A stretch of 64,000 bases of DNA from Olsenella_K sp051878835. Its GTDB lineage: Bacteria; Actinomycetota; Coriobacteriia; Coriobacteriales; Atopobiaceae. A program made the translations under genes and the position numbers. The stretch is taken from the NCBI GenBank assembly GCA_051878835.1, contig JBJEKW010000027.1, positions 1 to 64,000 of the forward strand, read 5' to 3'. Positions 1-9,239 of the stretch are shown here, one piece after another (positions within the stretch are counted from its first letter, which is position 1; the number at the start of each line of letters is the position of its first letter). The notes below the pieces were generated by a model, which saw only the letters and a list, made by a program, of their open reading frames with translations, was not told where the DNA came from and did not search any database.

Positions 1-3000
1 CGGTCACGTCGTAGGTCGCGCCCTCGCCCTCGACGAAGCCGTCGCCCGTGGCGGTCACGGTGTGGTTGGTCAGGGGCTTGCCGTCGTAGGTCTTGGAGTC
101 GGACGCGGAGGTCAGCGTGACCTGGCGCGGCGACACCGTGAGGGTGCCATCCGTGGTCTGGATGTTCGTGAAGTTGGCGGTCACGTCGTTGCCGGATGCG
201 TCGAGCACCTTGTACGAGGCGACCTTGTTGGCGACGAAGCCGGCGTCGGTGATGGTGCCGTCCGTCGTGGCCTGGTAGGTCAGGCCGTCGGGCAGGCCGG
301 ACTCGTTGACGTCGGCAGACGTCAGAGCGGTGCCGTCGTAGGTCTTCGAGGCGCTGCCGGCGGTGAAGGTGACCGTGGCGTCGTTCTTGGTCACCTCGAG
401 GGTGCCCAGGTTCTCGACGACGTTGTAGTTGGACTGCTTTGCGGTGCCGGTCCAGTTGAGCTCGTAGGTGTTCTTTGAGCTGCCGACCTCGGTCTGGGAG
501 CCGGTCACCTTGAAGTCGACCGTCTCGCCGTTCTGCAGGCCCTCGTAGGTGGCGCCGTCGGACTTAGTGAGTGCAGTGCTGTCGTAGGACTTGGAGGCGT
601 CGGGGGTCGTGACCGTCAGCGTGGCGGGGTTGATCTTGTAGCTGCGCTCGACCGTGCCGGCGTAGTTGCCCATGCCGGTGACGGTGACGTTGACGGTGCC
701 GACGTTCGTGGTGTCCTCGCTGTAGGACAGCTCGTAGTCGGTGCCCTCGACCAGGTCCTTGCCGGTGGTGGCGTCGTGGACCGTGGGCTTCTGCTGCTGG
801 GACTGGCCGTTGTAGGTGACGTCTGAAGGCTTAGAGACCTCGAAGCGGGACTTGTCGTCGATGCTGGCTGCCGTGATGGTCAGCGTGCCAGGCACGAAGG
901 TCACGCTGTAGTTGCCCTGGCTGGTCTCGCCAGACGGGGTGATGGCATAGGAGCCCGGAGTCTCACCTTCCACACGGCCCAGCGTGTAGCTGACAGTGTC
1001 GTTGTTCAGCGTACCAGAGACCGTAGCCGTGAAGGTCGGATCAGACTCGTCGTACTTCTTAGTGGCGTTGTTGGCGGTTACCGTAACAGGCCTCTGGGCC
1101 ACGCTGATGTGCAGGCCGTCCTTCTGGACAGTCTTGTAGCCAGCCTTGGAGGCACGGACGCTGATGTTGCTGGTGGTGCCCACGTCAGTACGGCTCGGTG
1201 CCGTCGTCGACCAAGTCGCACCACCGTCGGTGGAGTACTCAATCGTGGCGCCAGGCACAGAAGCAGAAGCGCTCAGGGTATGAGCCTGGCCGTCGTAGGT
1301 GGTATCGATGCTGTCGGCATTGACCAGGTTGATCTTTGCGCAGTAGACGATCGTGATGGTCTGGCCATCAGTGGCGGAGCTGACATTGAACTGGTCGGTG
1401 CTCAGCGGCTCGTAGATGCTGGCCCAATCGGAGCCTGCAGCCCGGGCGACAATCGCCTCGACCTGGGACTGGTCGATGCGTGCTGCTGCACCGGCTGCGA
1501 CGACAGCCGTAGCGGAGCCTGCATTGGTGGTGGTGCCGTCTGCATTGCGCAGCTCGACGTTCACCGTGACGTTGGCCTCGCCGTTCTGTGTCCACTGGCT
1601 CACGAAGTGGAAGTTGCCATTCGTTGCATAGGCAACGTTGCTGCTGTCGATGGTGAAGGTGTCGCCCGGCTGGTAGACCTTGCCCGACGTGTCGCCCTCA
1701 AGCACCCAGCCCGTGAAGTGCTGACCCTGCTTCGTGGTCGTGCACTCGGGGATGGTGAAGGAGCCGTTGTACTTGTATGAGCCAGAAGCGGCGGCATCGT
1801 CGTAGCTCGTCGTATAGGTCGTCGAGGCGTCAGGTGTCGCGACGATGGAGATGCGGATGTCCTTCGGCTGCCAGCCCCATGCATCGGCACCGATGGTGAT
1901 GGTGTAGGAGCCATCGCTGTTCTGATCCAGCGACCAGTTGCTGTCAGTGTTCGTCAGCAGGTTGCCGTCCTGGTCACGAGCGGTGATGGTCACGCCGGAC
2001 TTGCTCAGCGTGTAGCCATCCTTGACCGTGAACGTGAACGTCGAGCTATATCTGGTGTCCCTGACATAGAAGTCGAAGATGCCGGGGTAGAGCTTGTTGC
2101 CGTCCACATGGTTGGCCGTGCCGTTGTCGGAAGTCACGTAGTCGACGCCGACGAGCTGGTTGACCCAGACCTCGGAGGTGTCTTGGTCCTTGTAGTTCGT
2201 GCTCACCGAGATGTTGCCGTAGACGTTCTTGCCCGAGGCAGCGGTGATGGTGACCGTGTAGCGCGGTGCCGAAGAGGAGCCGCTCCTCGTGACCGTGATG
2301 GTCGTGCCGTCGGAGAGCGTCGTCGTGGCAGTGCCGTTGGTCGGCGGAATGTTGGCCATGACCTCGCCCGAGGCCAGCGTGATGGTCAGCTTGTTCAGCA
2401 CCTTGGCATTGCTGGACCACTGGTTGTACATGCTCAGCGTGAAGCTGACAGAGCTGCCCGTGGTGTAGCTGAGGCTGCCGCCGGTCTTGGAGTTCAGCGT
2501 CGTGCCACCGTAGGTCAGATAAGTGTTGGAGGAGTTTGCAAACGTCAGCGTGTGCTGGCTTACGAGGTTCACGGTCACGGTCGTGGCGCCGGTGACATCG
2601 CTCAGGGTGTAGCCATTGCTGGTGGACGTGATGGTGCCGTTGTCCGCAGTGACACTGTCAGCCGAAAGGCCTGTGGAAGGCGTGAAGCTGATGTTCGCCG
2701 TACCGTTGGGCGTCACGCCGGAAGGACCGACGAGCGAGCCGGCATCGGCTGCCGTAGCGTCCTTGCCGTCGATCGTGTACTTGTAGGTGATGGCATAGGA
2801 GCCGCGGTAGTGAACCTGGAGGTCCGTTGCCTTGGTGGCAGCAATCTGTGCGATGGAGTCATCGGACGTCACAGCCAGGAGCGTGCCGTCAGAAGCGATG
2901 GAGAAGGAAACGACGTCCGTGTTGTAGATGGACGCGTGGTCAAAGGCATAGCCAGTAGGAATGTTGCCACTGGCAGCCGCGTTGGTGGCAATGTTGCCCG

Positions 3001-4201
3001 CGGCCAGCGTGCCCGTGGTGGTGGTGCCGTCGTTGTCGTTCACGAACGTGACCGTGGCGCTGGTGGCCGTAGCGGTGGTGCTCACCGACAGCAGCGAGTT
3101 GATGCTGGCCAGAAGCGCTGCGGCGCCCTGCTGAGACTCAGCAGAAGTGCTGGCGGACTCGTCCGTCTGCTCGGTCGCCTGGTCGTCGCTCTGGTCGCTG
3201 GACTGATCCTGGGACTGATCGTCGGTCTGCTCGCTAGTGGCATCCTGCGAGCTGGAGTCGTCGGTCGTCGCAGCAGGCTGCTGCGCGTCGCCTGACTGGT
3301 CCTGCGAGGATGCGTCGTTGGAGGAGTCGTCGGTCGCGGCCGGCGTCGTCTGGTCGGACGTGCTCTGCGAGGAGTCGTCGGTCGCCGGAGCGGGTGCGGG
3401 CTTTGCGGTCTGGCCCACGACGGCATAGATGGACGGGAAGTCCTTCACCTGCACAGTGGCAGCGCCGCCACTGACGGCTGCCAGGCGCGTGGGCGTGCCG
3501 GTGGCGCTCATCTGCTGGTACAGGGTCACGGAGTCGCCCGTGACGCCCGATGCGCTGAAGCTGACGGTGACGGCCTTGGCAGGGGTGACCTGCTGGCCAT
3601 TCACGGTAAACGACAGCTTCACGGCAGACAGGCCACTGACCACGTTGCCGTTGGCGTCTGCCAGCGAGGCGTACGTGGAGTTGACGTCGTTCGTAGCGGA
3701 GGTGGCTACCAGCTGTGCGCCCTTGGGCAGCGCGCCCTCGGGAGCGGACACCTTTACGGTGGCGCCGTCCACCGTGGCGCTCAGCGTGGTGGCGGGCATG
3801 GTGTCCTCGGTAGTCGTCTGCTGGGTGGCAGGCTGGCTGGACGAGGACGTGGCCGACTTCGAACTGCTGGCAGCAGAGTTGCCAGACGCGCTGGTCGACT
3901 TGGCGGAAGTGTCCGCGGACTTCTGGGTGCTGGACGCAGCCTCAGAAGCGCTCTGAGACGTGGTGGTCTCCTGGCTGGACTTCGTGCTGGAGTCCTCGGA
4001 AGCCGCCTGTGTGGACTCAGTCGACGCGGTGCTGGTGTCGTCGTTCGTCGGTGTTGTGGTCTCGGTAGGCGCCTGCTCCGCCAGCGCGGGCATGGGCGTG
4101 CCAGCCGTCGTCATGGCCACCGTCAGCACCACGGCCATGGTCTTGCTGAACTTGCTGTTCCTGCTCAAGAGGCTGGGCTTTTCGTGAGTCTCGTCTGACA
4201 T
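1..4201 (-). CDS. Large secreted Ig-like/MBG-repeat surface protein (C-terminus outside window)
   Basis: The frame is open from ATG 4201 to the left window edge, giving 1,400 visible codons with no stop. The first 41 residues look like a signal peptide: charged start, hydrophobic stretch, cleavage after a PALA-type site. A Ser/Thr-rich segment follows (about 42-110), and a second low-complexity stretch rich in Asp, Ser, Gln and Thr lies at about 260-350. Near nt 1815-1590 there is a listeria/Bacteroides (Flg_new, InlB-like) repeat with the GWVLEGD...GDTF...W pattern. From about nt 1095 down to 1 there are MBG_2-type and related Ig-like repeats with recurring KKYD, YNGQ and KSYDGTALT motifs. 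I infer an exported cell-wall adhesin. The anchor (LPxTG or other) would lie beyond the window and cannot be seen. No specific ligand can be named. Confidence 0.85.
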   Translation of the reverse strand, partial: MSDETHEKPSLLSRNSKFSKTMAVVLTVAMTTAGTPMPALAEQAPTETTTPTNDDTSTASTESTQAASEDSSTKSSQETTTSQSASEAASSTQKSADTSAKSTSASGNSAASSSKSATSSSSQPATQQTTTEDTMPATTLSATVDGATVKVSAPEGALPKGAQLVATSATNDVNSTYASLADANGNVVSGLSAVKLSFTVNGQQVTPAKAVTVSFSASGVTGDSVTLYQQMSATGTPTRLAAVSGGAATVQVKDFPSIYAVVGQTAKPAPAPATDDSSQSTSDQTTPAATDDSSNDASSQDQSGDAQQPAATTDDSSSQDATSEQTDDQSQDQSSDQSDDQATEQTDESASTSAESQQGAAALLASINSLLSVSTTATATSATVTFVNDNDGTTTTGTLAAGNIATNAAASGNIPTGYAFDHASIYNTDVVSFSIASDGTLLAVTSDDSIAQIAATKATDLQVHYRGSYAITYKYTIDGKDATAADAGSLVGPSGVTPNGTANISFTPSTGLSADSVTADNGTITSTSNGYTLSDVTGATTVTVNLVSQHTLTFANSSNTYLTYGGTTLNSKTGGSLSYTTGSSVSFTLSMYNQWSSNAKVLNKLTITLASGEVMANIPPTNGTATTTLSDGTTITVTRSGSSSAPRYTVTITAASGKNVYGNISVSTNYKDQDTSEVWVNQLVGVDYVTSDNGTANHVDGNKLYPGIFDFYVRDTRYSSTFTFTVKDGYTLSKSGVTITARDQDGNLLTNTDSNWSLDQNSDGSYTITIGADAWGWQPKDIRISIVATPDASTTYTTSYDDAAASGSYKYNGSFTIPECTTTKQGQHFTGWVLEGDTSGKVYQPGDTFTIDSSNVAYATNGNFHFVSQWTQNGEANVTVNVELRNADGTTTNAGSATAVVAAGAAARIDQSQVEAIVARAAGSDWASIYEPLSTDQFNVSSATDGQTITIVYCAKINLVNADSIDTTYDGQAHTLSASASVPGATIEYSTDGGATWSTTAPSRTDVGTTSNISVRASKAGYKTVQKDGLHISVAQRPVTVTANNATKKYDESDPTFTATVSGTLNNDTVSYTLGRVEGETPGSYAITPSGETSQGNYSVTFVPGTLTITAASIDDKSRFEVSKPSDVTYNGQSQQQKPTVHDATTGKDLVEGTDYELSYSEDTTNVGTVNVTVTGMGNYAGTVERSYKINPATLTVTTPDASKSYDSTALTKSDGATYEGLQNGETVDFKVTGSQTEVGSSKNTYELNWTGTAKQSNYNVVENLGTLEVTKNDATVTFTAGSASKTYDGTALTSADVNESGLPDGLTYQATTDGTITDAGFVANKVASYKVLDASGNDVTANFTNIQTTDGTLTVSPRQVTLTSASDSKTYDGKPLTNHTVTATGDGFVEGEGATYDVT

Positions 4202-4643
4202 GAGATTCCCCTCTCGATACCTCGACGAGCCCAGGCATCGCCGTGTCGACGGTGCGGACTCGCCCCATTCCATAATCCAACTAGCCATTCTCTGGCATAA
4301 ATGACAGTATTAGGGACTTCGACCATAATTTTTGTGTACAACAAGTGATTATTCTGTGAATGGCTGGTATTTGACAAAATCGAAGCCCTTCTTTACCGCC
4401 ATCGCAACGAGCTTGTAAAGGCTCTGCAAGCTTTGGTTTTGTTGCAAGAAGGTCAGACGCGTTGCCACAAACACGCGCCAATGGCATCAGGTGGCAATCA
4501 GGCGAACGGTTCCGGCTTATGTCGTAGACATGTTCGGTACGAAAAGGCGCCGGCGCCACCCCGCGTTCAGCGAACGGGGACGGCGCCGGTGCGGTTGCTG
4601 GCACGCTGCGTGCTTCTGGATTGCCTTGCGGCGGGCGGCGGGA
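4202..4643. other. Intergenic region between purN and the surface protein gene
   Basis: There is no convincing gene on either strand. It holds the purN terminator (4541-4591), one near-copy of the dispersed 11-mer (GCAAGAAGGTC, 4444-4454), an isolated GTATTA (4307-4312) and an AT-rich stretch (about 4290-4400) likely to carry the promoter of the surface protein gene. I could not pick out a consensus promoter with confidence. Confidence 0.6.
4541..4591 (-). terminator. Rho-independent terminator after purN
   Basis: Read on the minus strand, a GC-rich hairpin (arms around 4570-4590 and 4545-4567, with paired GGCGCC and CCCC blocks) is followed directly by TTTT (4544-4541). It lies about 50 nt past the purN stop and would close the purine operon. 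Confidence 0.75.
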
Positions 4644-5270
4644 CTACTCCGGGTCGATGCTGACCTTGCCGTCGTGCACATGCACGCGGCCCTCGGCCAG
4701 AAGCTGGATGGTATCGGGATACAGCTGGTGCTCAATCTCGTGGATGTGGGCCTCGAGCTCGTCCACGGTCCACCCCTCCTGCACCGCCAGCGGGCGCTGG
4801 GCGATGATGGGGCCGCAGTCGTAGCGGTCGTCGGCCACGTGCACGGTGACGCCCGTGATCTTGACGCCGTAGTCGTACGCGTCCTGGATGGCGTGCGCGC
4901 CCTTGAAGCTGGGCAGCAGTGCCGGGTGCAGGTTGATGACGCGGTTAGGGAACGAGGCCAGGATGGGCGCGTGAACCATGCGCATGTAGCCGGCCATGAT
5001 GACGTAGTCGACGTCGTGGCGCTTCAGCTCGGTGGCGATGACCTCGTCGGCAACCATGGGGTCGGCGTAGATCTCCTTCGAGAGGGTCAGCGTCTGGATG
5101 CCGGCCTTCTCGGCGCGCTTCAGGCCGAAGGCGCTGGGACGCGAGCTGACCACGAGCTCGATGGTGGCATCCAGGGTGCCGGCGGCTATGCGGTCGATGA
5201 TGGCCTGCAGGTTGGTGCCCGATCCGCTGATGAGCACGCCCAGCTTTATGGGCTCAGTCGGCTTGTTCAT
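4644..5270 (-). CDS. purN: Phosphoribosylglycinamide formyltransferase
   Basis: PurN transfers a formyl group from 10-formyltetrahydrofolate to GAR, the third step of de novo purine synthesis in the cytoplasm. The 208-residue product has the normal length. It carries the glycine-rich GSGTNLQAI motif near the N-terminus, and the catalytic trio Asn113, His115 (in VINLHPALLPSFKG) and Asp151 (in DRYDCGPII). I chose ATG 5270 because it overlaps the purM stop in an ATGA junction, which is typical of translational coupling; a longer reading into purM is not supported. It is the last gene of the run purE-yqeY-sortase-purF-purM-purN and is followed by a terminator. Confidence 0.96.
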   Translation of the reverse strand: MNKPTEPIKLGVLISGSGTNLQAIIDRIAAGTLDATIELVVSSRPSAFGLKRAEKAGIQTLTLSKEIYADPMVADEVIATELKRHDVDYVIMAGYMRMVHAPILASFPNRVINLHPALLPSFKGAHAIQDAYDYGVKITGVTVHVADDRYDCGPIIAQRPLAVQEGWTVDELEAHIHEIEHQLYPDTIQLLAEGRVHVHDGKVSIDPE

Positions 5271-6328
5271 CGATAGGTCACCTTGCCCGTGCCCTCGACG
5301 CACTCGCCCATGACGAAGGGCTCCAGGCCCTGGTCGCGCAGCTTTGCCACGACCTCGTCCTGGTCCTTGCGCGCGCAGATGATGCTCATGCCCACACCCA
5401 TGTTGAACGTCTTGTACGCCTCGTCGGGGGTCAGGCCGGCTGCCTTCACGCAGTAGGTGATGACGGGCGGGATGTCCCAGGCAGGGCCGTCAGCGCCGCC
5501 GCGGTACACCACAGCGTCCACGTTGGCAGGCAGGGCGCGGTTCAGGTTCTCGGTGATGCCGCCGCCCGTGATGTGCGCCATGGCCTCGATGGGGGCACCG
5601 CCGCGCAGGGCGGCCATCAGCTTTCCGGCGTAGATGGTGGTGGGGCGCATGACGGCGTCGGCCAACGACTCGCCGCCCAGCTCCGCCAGGGGCTGGTTCA
5701 GCTGCTCGACGGTCTTGCCCTCGATGGCGACCTTGCGCACCAGCGAGTAGCCGTTGGAGTGGATGCCGCTGGAGGGCAGGCCCAGGACCACGTCACCGGC
5801 GTGCACCAGGTGCGGGCCAATCATCTTTGGACGGTCCACGACGCCCACGACGAAGCCAGCCAGATCGTAGTCGTCGGGCTTCATGACACCGGGGTGCTCG
5901 GCCATTTCGCCGCCCACCAGGGCGCAGCCGGACATGCGGCAGCCGTCGGCGATGCCCTGCACGATCTGCGCCACGTGCTCGGCCTTCAGCTTGCCGATGG
6001 CGATGTAGTCCAGGAAGAACAGCGGCTCTGCGCCGATGGGCACCACGTCGTCCACGCACATGGCCACCAGGTCCTGGCCCACGGTGTCGTGGCGGTCCAG
6101 CAGCTGGGCGATGGCCAGCTTCGTGCCGACTCCGTCGGTGCCGGACACCAGCACCGGGTCCTCCATGTCCTTGTAGCCCTTCATGCTGAAGCACGAGCCA
6201 AAGCCGCCCAGGCCTCCGATGACCTCGGGGCGGTTCGTGGCCTTGACCGCGTCCTTGATGGCATCGACCGCGCGAGCACCCTCGTCCACGTCCACGCCGG
6301 CCTCGGCATATGTGATGTGCTTTGCCAT
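5267..6328 (-). CDS. purM: Phosphoribosylformylglycinamidine cyclo-ligase (AIR synthetase)
   Basis: PurM closes the imidazole ring of FGAM to AIR using ATP, the fifth step of purine synthesis. The 353-residue product has the family length and order: an N-terminal half with the VSGTDGVGTK nucleotide-binding segment and a C-terminal half with HITGGGITENLNR. Its start overlaps the purF stop by one base (TAATG at 6330-6326) and its stop overlaps the purN start (ATGA). The three genes are therefore translationally coupled. Nothing unusual is seen in the sequence. Confidence 0.97.
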   Translation of the reverse strand: MAKHITYAEAGVDVDEGARAVDAIKDAVKATNRPEVIGGLGGFGSCFSMKGYKDMEDPVLVSGTDGVGTKLAIAQLLDRHDTVGQDLVAMCVDDVVPIGAEPLFFLDYIAIGKLKAEHVAQIVQGIADGCRMSGCALVGGEMAEHPGVMKPDDYDLAGFVVGVVDRPKMIGPHLVHAGDVVLGLPSSGIHSNGYSLVRKVAIEGKTVEQLNQPLAELGGESLADAVMRPTTIYAGKLMAALRGGAPIEAMAHITGGGITENLNRALPANVDAVVYRGGADGPAWDIPPVITYCVKAAGLTPDEAYKTFNMGVGMSIICARKDQDEVVAKLRDQGLEPFVMGECVEGTGKVTYR

Positions 6329-7857
6329 TAGTTCTTCTCCTCCTCAGACTCGTGCAGGACCTCGTCTATGGTCATGCGCGCAGCGCGCGACGCATGCGAG
6401 AGGTTGGTGGGGCTGTACCCGTCCAGGAACTTGCCCGCGCTGAAGCTGGCGGGAATCTCGACGGGGTACTTGCCGTTGTAGCAGGCACAGCAGTAGCCGT
6501 TCATGGGCACGCACTGCAGAAGGCCGTCCAGCGAGAGGAACGCCAGCGAGTCGGCCTCGATGTAGTCGCGGACCTCCTCGACGCTCTTTCGTGCGCTGAT
6601 GAGCTGCTTTTGCACGTCGGTGTCGATGCCATAGAAGCACGGCCACTTGACCTCGGGGCAGTTGATGCGCACGTGGACCTCGGTGGCGCCGGCGTCCTTC
6701 AGCATGCGCACGATCTGCTTTGACGTGGTGCCGCGCACGATGGAGTCATCCACCATGACGATGCGCTTGCCGGCCACGTTGTCGGGCAGGGCATTCAGCT
6801 TCATGCGGACGCCCATCTCGCGCATCTCCTGCGTGGGCTGGATGAACGTGCGGGCGACGTAGCGGTTCTTTATGAGGCCCTCGCCAAAGGGCAGGCCCAG
6901 CTCCGCGGCAAAGCCCTCCGCGGGCGGCAGGCCCGAGTCGGGCACGCCGATGACCAGGTCGGCGTCCACGGGCGCCTCGCGGGCCAGCTGGCGTCCCATG
7001 GCGTAGCGCATGGAGTAGATGGAGCGTCCCATGACGTAGGAGTCGGGGCGCGAGAAGTACACGTCCTCAAAGATGCAGTTGGCCGGGATGCGGCGCTGGA
7101 CGCCCACCTCCGAGATGAGGCCGTCGTCCGAGATGCGGATGATCTCGCCGGGGACGACCTCGCGCACGAACTTGGCGCCGATGATGTCCAGGGCGCACGT
7201 CTCGCTGGCGACGACCCAGCTGTCCTCGTCCAGGCGGCCCAGCACCAGCGGGCGGATGCCGTGGGGATCGCGGAAGGCGTACAGCGCGTTCTCGCGCACG
7301 AGCGCCATGGCGTAGCCGCCCTCGACCATCTCCATGGTGTGGCGGATGCCCTCGCGCAGGTGGTGGGTCTGCTCGGTGAAGTAGCCAATCAGCTTTGCGG
7401 CCACCTCGGAGTCGGTGTTGGACCTGAAGGGGATACCCAGGCGCACCAGCTCGGCGCGCAGCTGGTCCGAGTTCACCAGCGTGCCGTTGTGGGCCAGGGC
7501 AATGATGACGTCGTTGATTGTGGACAGGTGGGGCTGCGCGGCCTCCCAGCTGCGCGCGCCGGACGTGCCGTAGCGCACGTGGCCAATGGCCACCTTGCCG
7601 GGCATGGCCTGCAGGTCGGCGTCCGAGAAGATCTGGCCGCACAGGCCCAGGTCCTTGCGCACCAGCACGGTGTTGCCGTCGCCCACGGCAATGCCGGCGG
7701 ACTCCTGTCCGCGGTGCTGCAGGGCGCGCAGGCCAAAGTACGTCAGGCGTGCCACGTCGCGGTTGGGCGCCCAGATGCCAAATACGCCGCACTCCTCGTG
7801 GATGGCGTCCGGGTCGGACGTCACCGGGTCGTACCCGATCTCCGTTGGGTCAAGCAT
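6328..7857 (-). CDS. purF: Amidophosphoribosyltransferase
   Basis: PurF catalyses the committed step of purine synthesis, PRPP plus glutamine to phosphoribosylamine. The 509-residue protein has an N-terminal Ntn-type glutaminase domain whose catalytic Cys is Cys23 in HEECGVFGI. A 22-residue propeptide therefore precedes the nucleophile, as in the self-processed (B. subtilis-type) enzymes. The C-terminal phosphoribosyltransferase domain has the PRPP-binding loop VMVDDSIVRGTTS. Cysteines near the C-terminus (CCACYNG) and at CPEVKWPC fit the Fe-S cluster ligands of that subtype. It lies 49 nt after the sortase gene and overlaps purM by one base. Confidence 0.97.
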   Translation of the reverse strand: MLDPTEIGYDPVTSDPDAIHEECGVFGIWAPNRDVARLTYFGLRALQHRGQESAGIAVGDGNTVLVRKDLGLCGQIFSDADLQAMPGKVAIGHVRYGTSGARSWEAAQPHLSTINDVIIALAHNGTLVNSDQLRAELVRLGIPFRSNTDSEVAAKLIGYFTEQTHHLREGIRHTMEMVEGGYAMALVRENALYAFRDPHGIRPLVLGRLDEDSWVVASETCALDIIGAKFVREVVPGEIIRISDDGLISEVGVQRRIPANCIFEDVYFSRPDSYVMGRSIYSMRYAMGRQLAREAPVDADLVIGVPDSGLPPAEGFAAELGLPFGEGLIKNRYVARTFIQPTQEMREMGVRMKLNALPDNVAGKRIVMVDDSIVRGTTSKQIVRMLKDAGATEVHVRINCPEVKWPCFYGIDTDVQKQLISARKSVEEVRDYIEADSLAFLSLDGLLQCVPMNGYCCACYNGKYPVEIPASFSAGKFLDGYSPTNLSHASRAARMTIDEVLHESEEEKN

Positions 7858-7906
7858 GGTGGTGTTACCGTATCCTCTCCGTCGTTTCCCCTGGTTGGCG
7901 GTGCCG

Positions 7907-8704
7907 TCAGGAGTCTTGCGCCTCCGACTTGGGGACGCACAGCAAAACGGTCCTGCCGTCGTCCTGGTAGTAGTTGCACGTCACCAGCGTCAGCACGTGC
8001 TGGGTGCTCTGGATGACCTGCTGGGCGTCCGAGCGGCTGGTCTGCGCCGATGCCAGCTTGGACTGCAGGTAGGTGCGCAGGTCGTCGGGTGTGCCCGGGT
8101 TCAGGTTTCGCACGTCCGTGTCGCTGCCCGTGGTGTAGTACAGGAGCAGCGGCTCCAGCTCGTAGTTCTGCTGCTCGGTCAGGTACCACACGGTGGTCGT
8201 GGCGTCGAACGTGGTCTGGTTGTCCATGTCGGCCACGGCCTTGAACATGGCACCGTTGCGCAGGTGATGGCCGTAGATGATGGACTGCTGGTCCACCATG
8301 CCCGGCTTCGTGTTCTGGTAGTCCAGAAACACCTGGCCGCCGACCGAGTACTGTCCCTCCGCGTTCGTGTGCAGGTACTTGTCGTTGGAGTCGCCCTGGT
8401 ACACGGGGTAGTTGATGGCGGTGTTGGGTATGTAGATCCAGCCGACGATGTCGGGGTTCATGGCCTTCAGGCCCGCCCAGTCTATCTGGGGAGGGCCGTC
8501 GTCGCCCTCGGGGAACGACGCGTAGTTGGCCAGCTTCTGGTTCTCGACGTCCTGCTCGTGGTACTCCCACTGCTTCGAGAGCCAGTAGCCGCTGGCTCCC
8601 ACCAGAAGGATGATTCCCACCACCAGAAGGATGGTGGAGATGACCCTTCGGGGAGTCAGCTTGCGGCGCTCGGGCTGGGCGGAGTGGGCTGCCTTGTGCT
8701 TCAT
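7907..8704 (-). CDS. Class B-type sortase
   Basis: Sortases are membrane-bound transpeptidases that cleave a C-terminal sorting motif and join the protein to peptidoglycan or to pilin subunits. The 265-residue product has a basic N-terminus, one membrane segment (about 19-40) and an extracytoplasmic sortase barrel. The catalytic triad is visible: His146 or His147 in IIYGHH, Cys243 in LTLVTCNYY and Arg251 in DDGRTVLL. Length and motif order fit class B. ATG 8704 was preferred to an in-frame GTG at 8710 that lies almost on the upstream stop. The gene sits between yqeY and purF, an odd place for a sortase. No substrate gene is adjacent, but two large surface proteins flank the window. Confidence 0.9.
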   Translation of the reverse strand: MKHKAAHSAQPERRKLTPRRVISTILLVVGIILLVGASGYWLSKQWEYHEQDVENQKLANYASFPEGDDGPPQIDWAGLKAMNPDIVGWIYIPNTAINYPVYQGDSNDKYLHTNAEGQYSVGGQVFLDYQNTKPGMVDQQSIIYGHHLRNGAMFKAVADMDNQTTFDATTTVWYLTEQQNYELEPLLLYYTTGSDTDVRNLNPGTPDDLRTYLQSKLASAQTSRSDAQQVIQSTQHVLTLVTCNYYQDDGRTVLLCVPKSEAQDS

Positions 8705-8713
8705 GGGCACCTG

Positions 8714-9163
8714 CTACGAGAGCTTCCGGCCCAGGTACGCGGCCGCGGCGGGCTTGTCGAAGTTGCCGTTGGTTGCCTTGTTCAGCGCGCCCATGACCTT
8801 GCCCATGTCGCGCTTCGTGGTGGCACCCAGCTGCTGCAGCAGCTGGTCGGCCAGGGCCTCCAGGTCTGCGCCGGACACCTGGTGCGGCAGCAGGCTGGCC
8901 AGGGTCTGGGCCTGGGACGACAGGTCGGCGATGCGCTCGGCGTGCGTCGCCGCGCCGGCCTTGCGCAGGCCGTCCAGCTCCTCGTCGGTTACCTTCTGCA
9001 GCTTCTTTATGGCGGCGGTGATGTCGGCCTCGGTCACCTCGCGGCGCTGGTCGACCTCGATCTGCTTTATGGCCTGGTTCACCTGGCGCAGGATGGAGGT
9101 GCGCACCTTGTCGTGCGCCTTCATGGACACCTTTATCTGATCTAGAAGCTCCTGCTTCGTCAC
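8714..9163 (-). CDS. YqeY/GatB-domain protein
   Basis: A 149-residue protein of the YqeY (GatB/Yqey) family, which resembles the C-terminal tRNA-binding domain of the amidotransferase subunit GatB. Its function in bacteria is not settled. The family pattern is visible: an N-terminal helix with DQIKVSMKAHDKVRTSILRQ, a middle acidic helical region, and the C-terminal KRDMGKVMGALN motif. GTG 9163 was chosen because a strong AGGGAGGA ribosome site lies 10 nt upstream; a longer reading would begin inside a GC-rich hairpin. It ends 9 nt before the sortase start and is probably cotranscribed with it. Confidence 0.88.
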   Translation of the reverse strand: MTKQELLDQIKVSMKAHDKVRTSILRQVNQAIKQIEVDQRREVTEADITAAIKKLQKVTDEELDGLRKAGAATHAERIADLSSQAQTLASLLPHQVSGADLEALADQLLQQLGATTKRDMGKVMGALNKATNGNFDKPAAAAYLGRKLS

Positions 9164-9189
9164 TTGGAACAATCCTCCCTTGCTGGAAC

Positions 9190-9220
9190 GGCCGCGCCAG
9201 GGCGCTAGCCCGGCGCGGCC
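9190..9220. other. GC-rich hairpin between purE and yqeY
   Basis: Perfect 9-bp arms GGCCGCGCC (9190-9198) and GGCGCGGCC (9212-9220) enclose a second small GGC/GCC pairing. There is no T-run on the minus strand, so it may be a processing or stability element rather than a simple terminator. Confidence 0.5.
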
Positions 9221-9239
9221 CAAGGACGTGCGATGCCAC

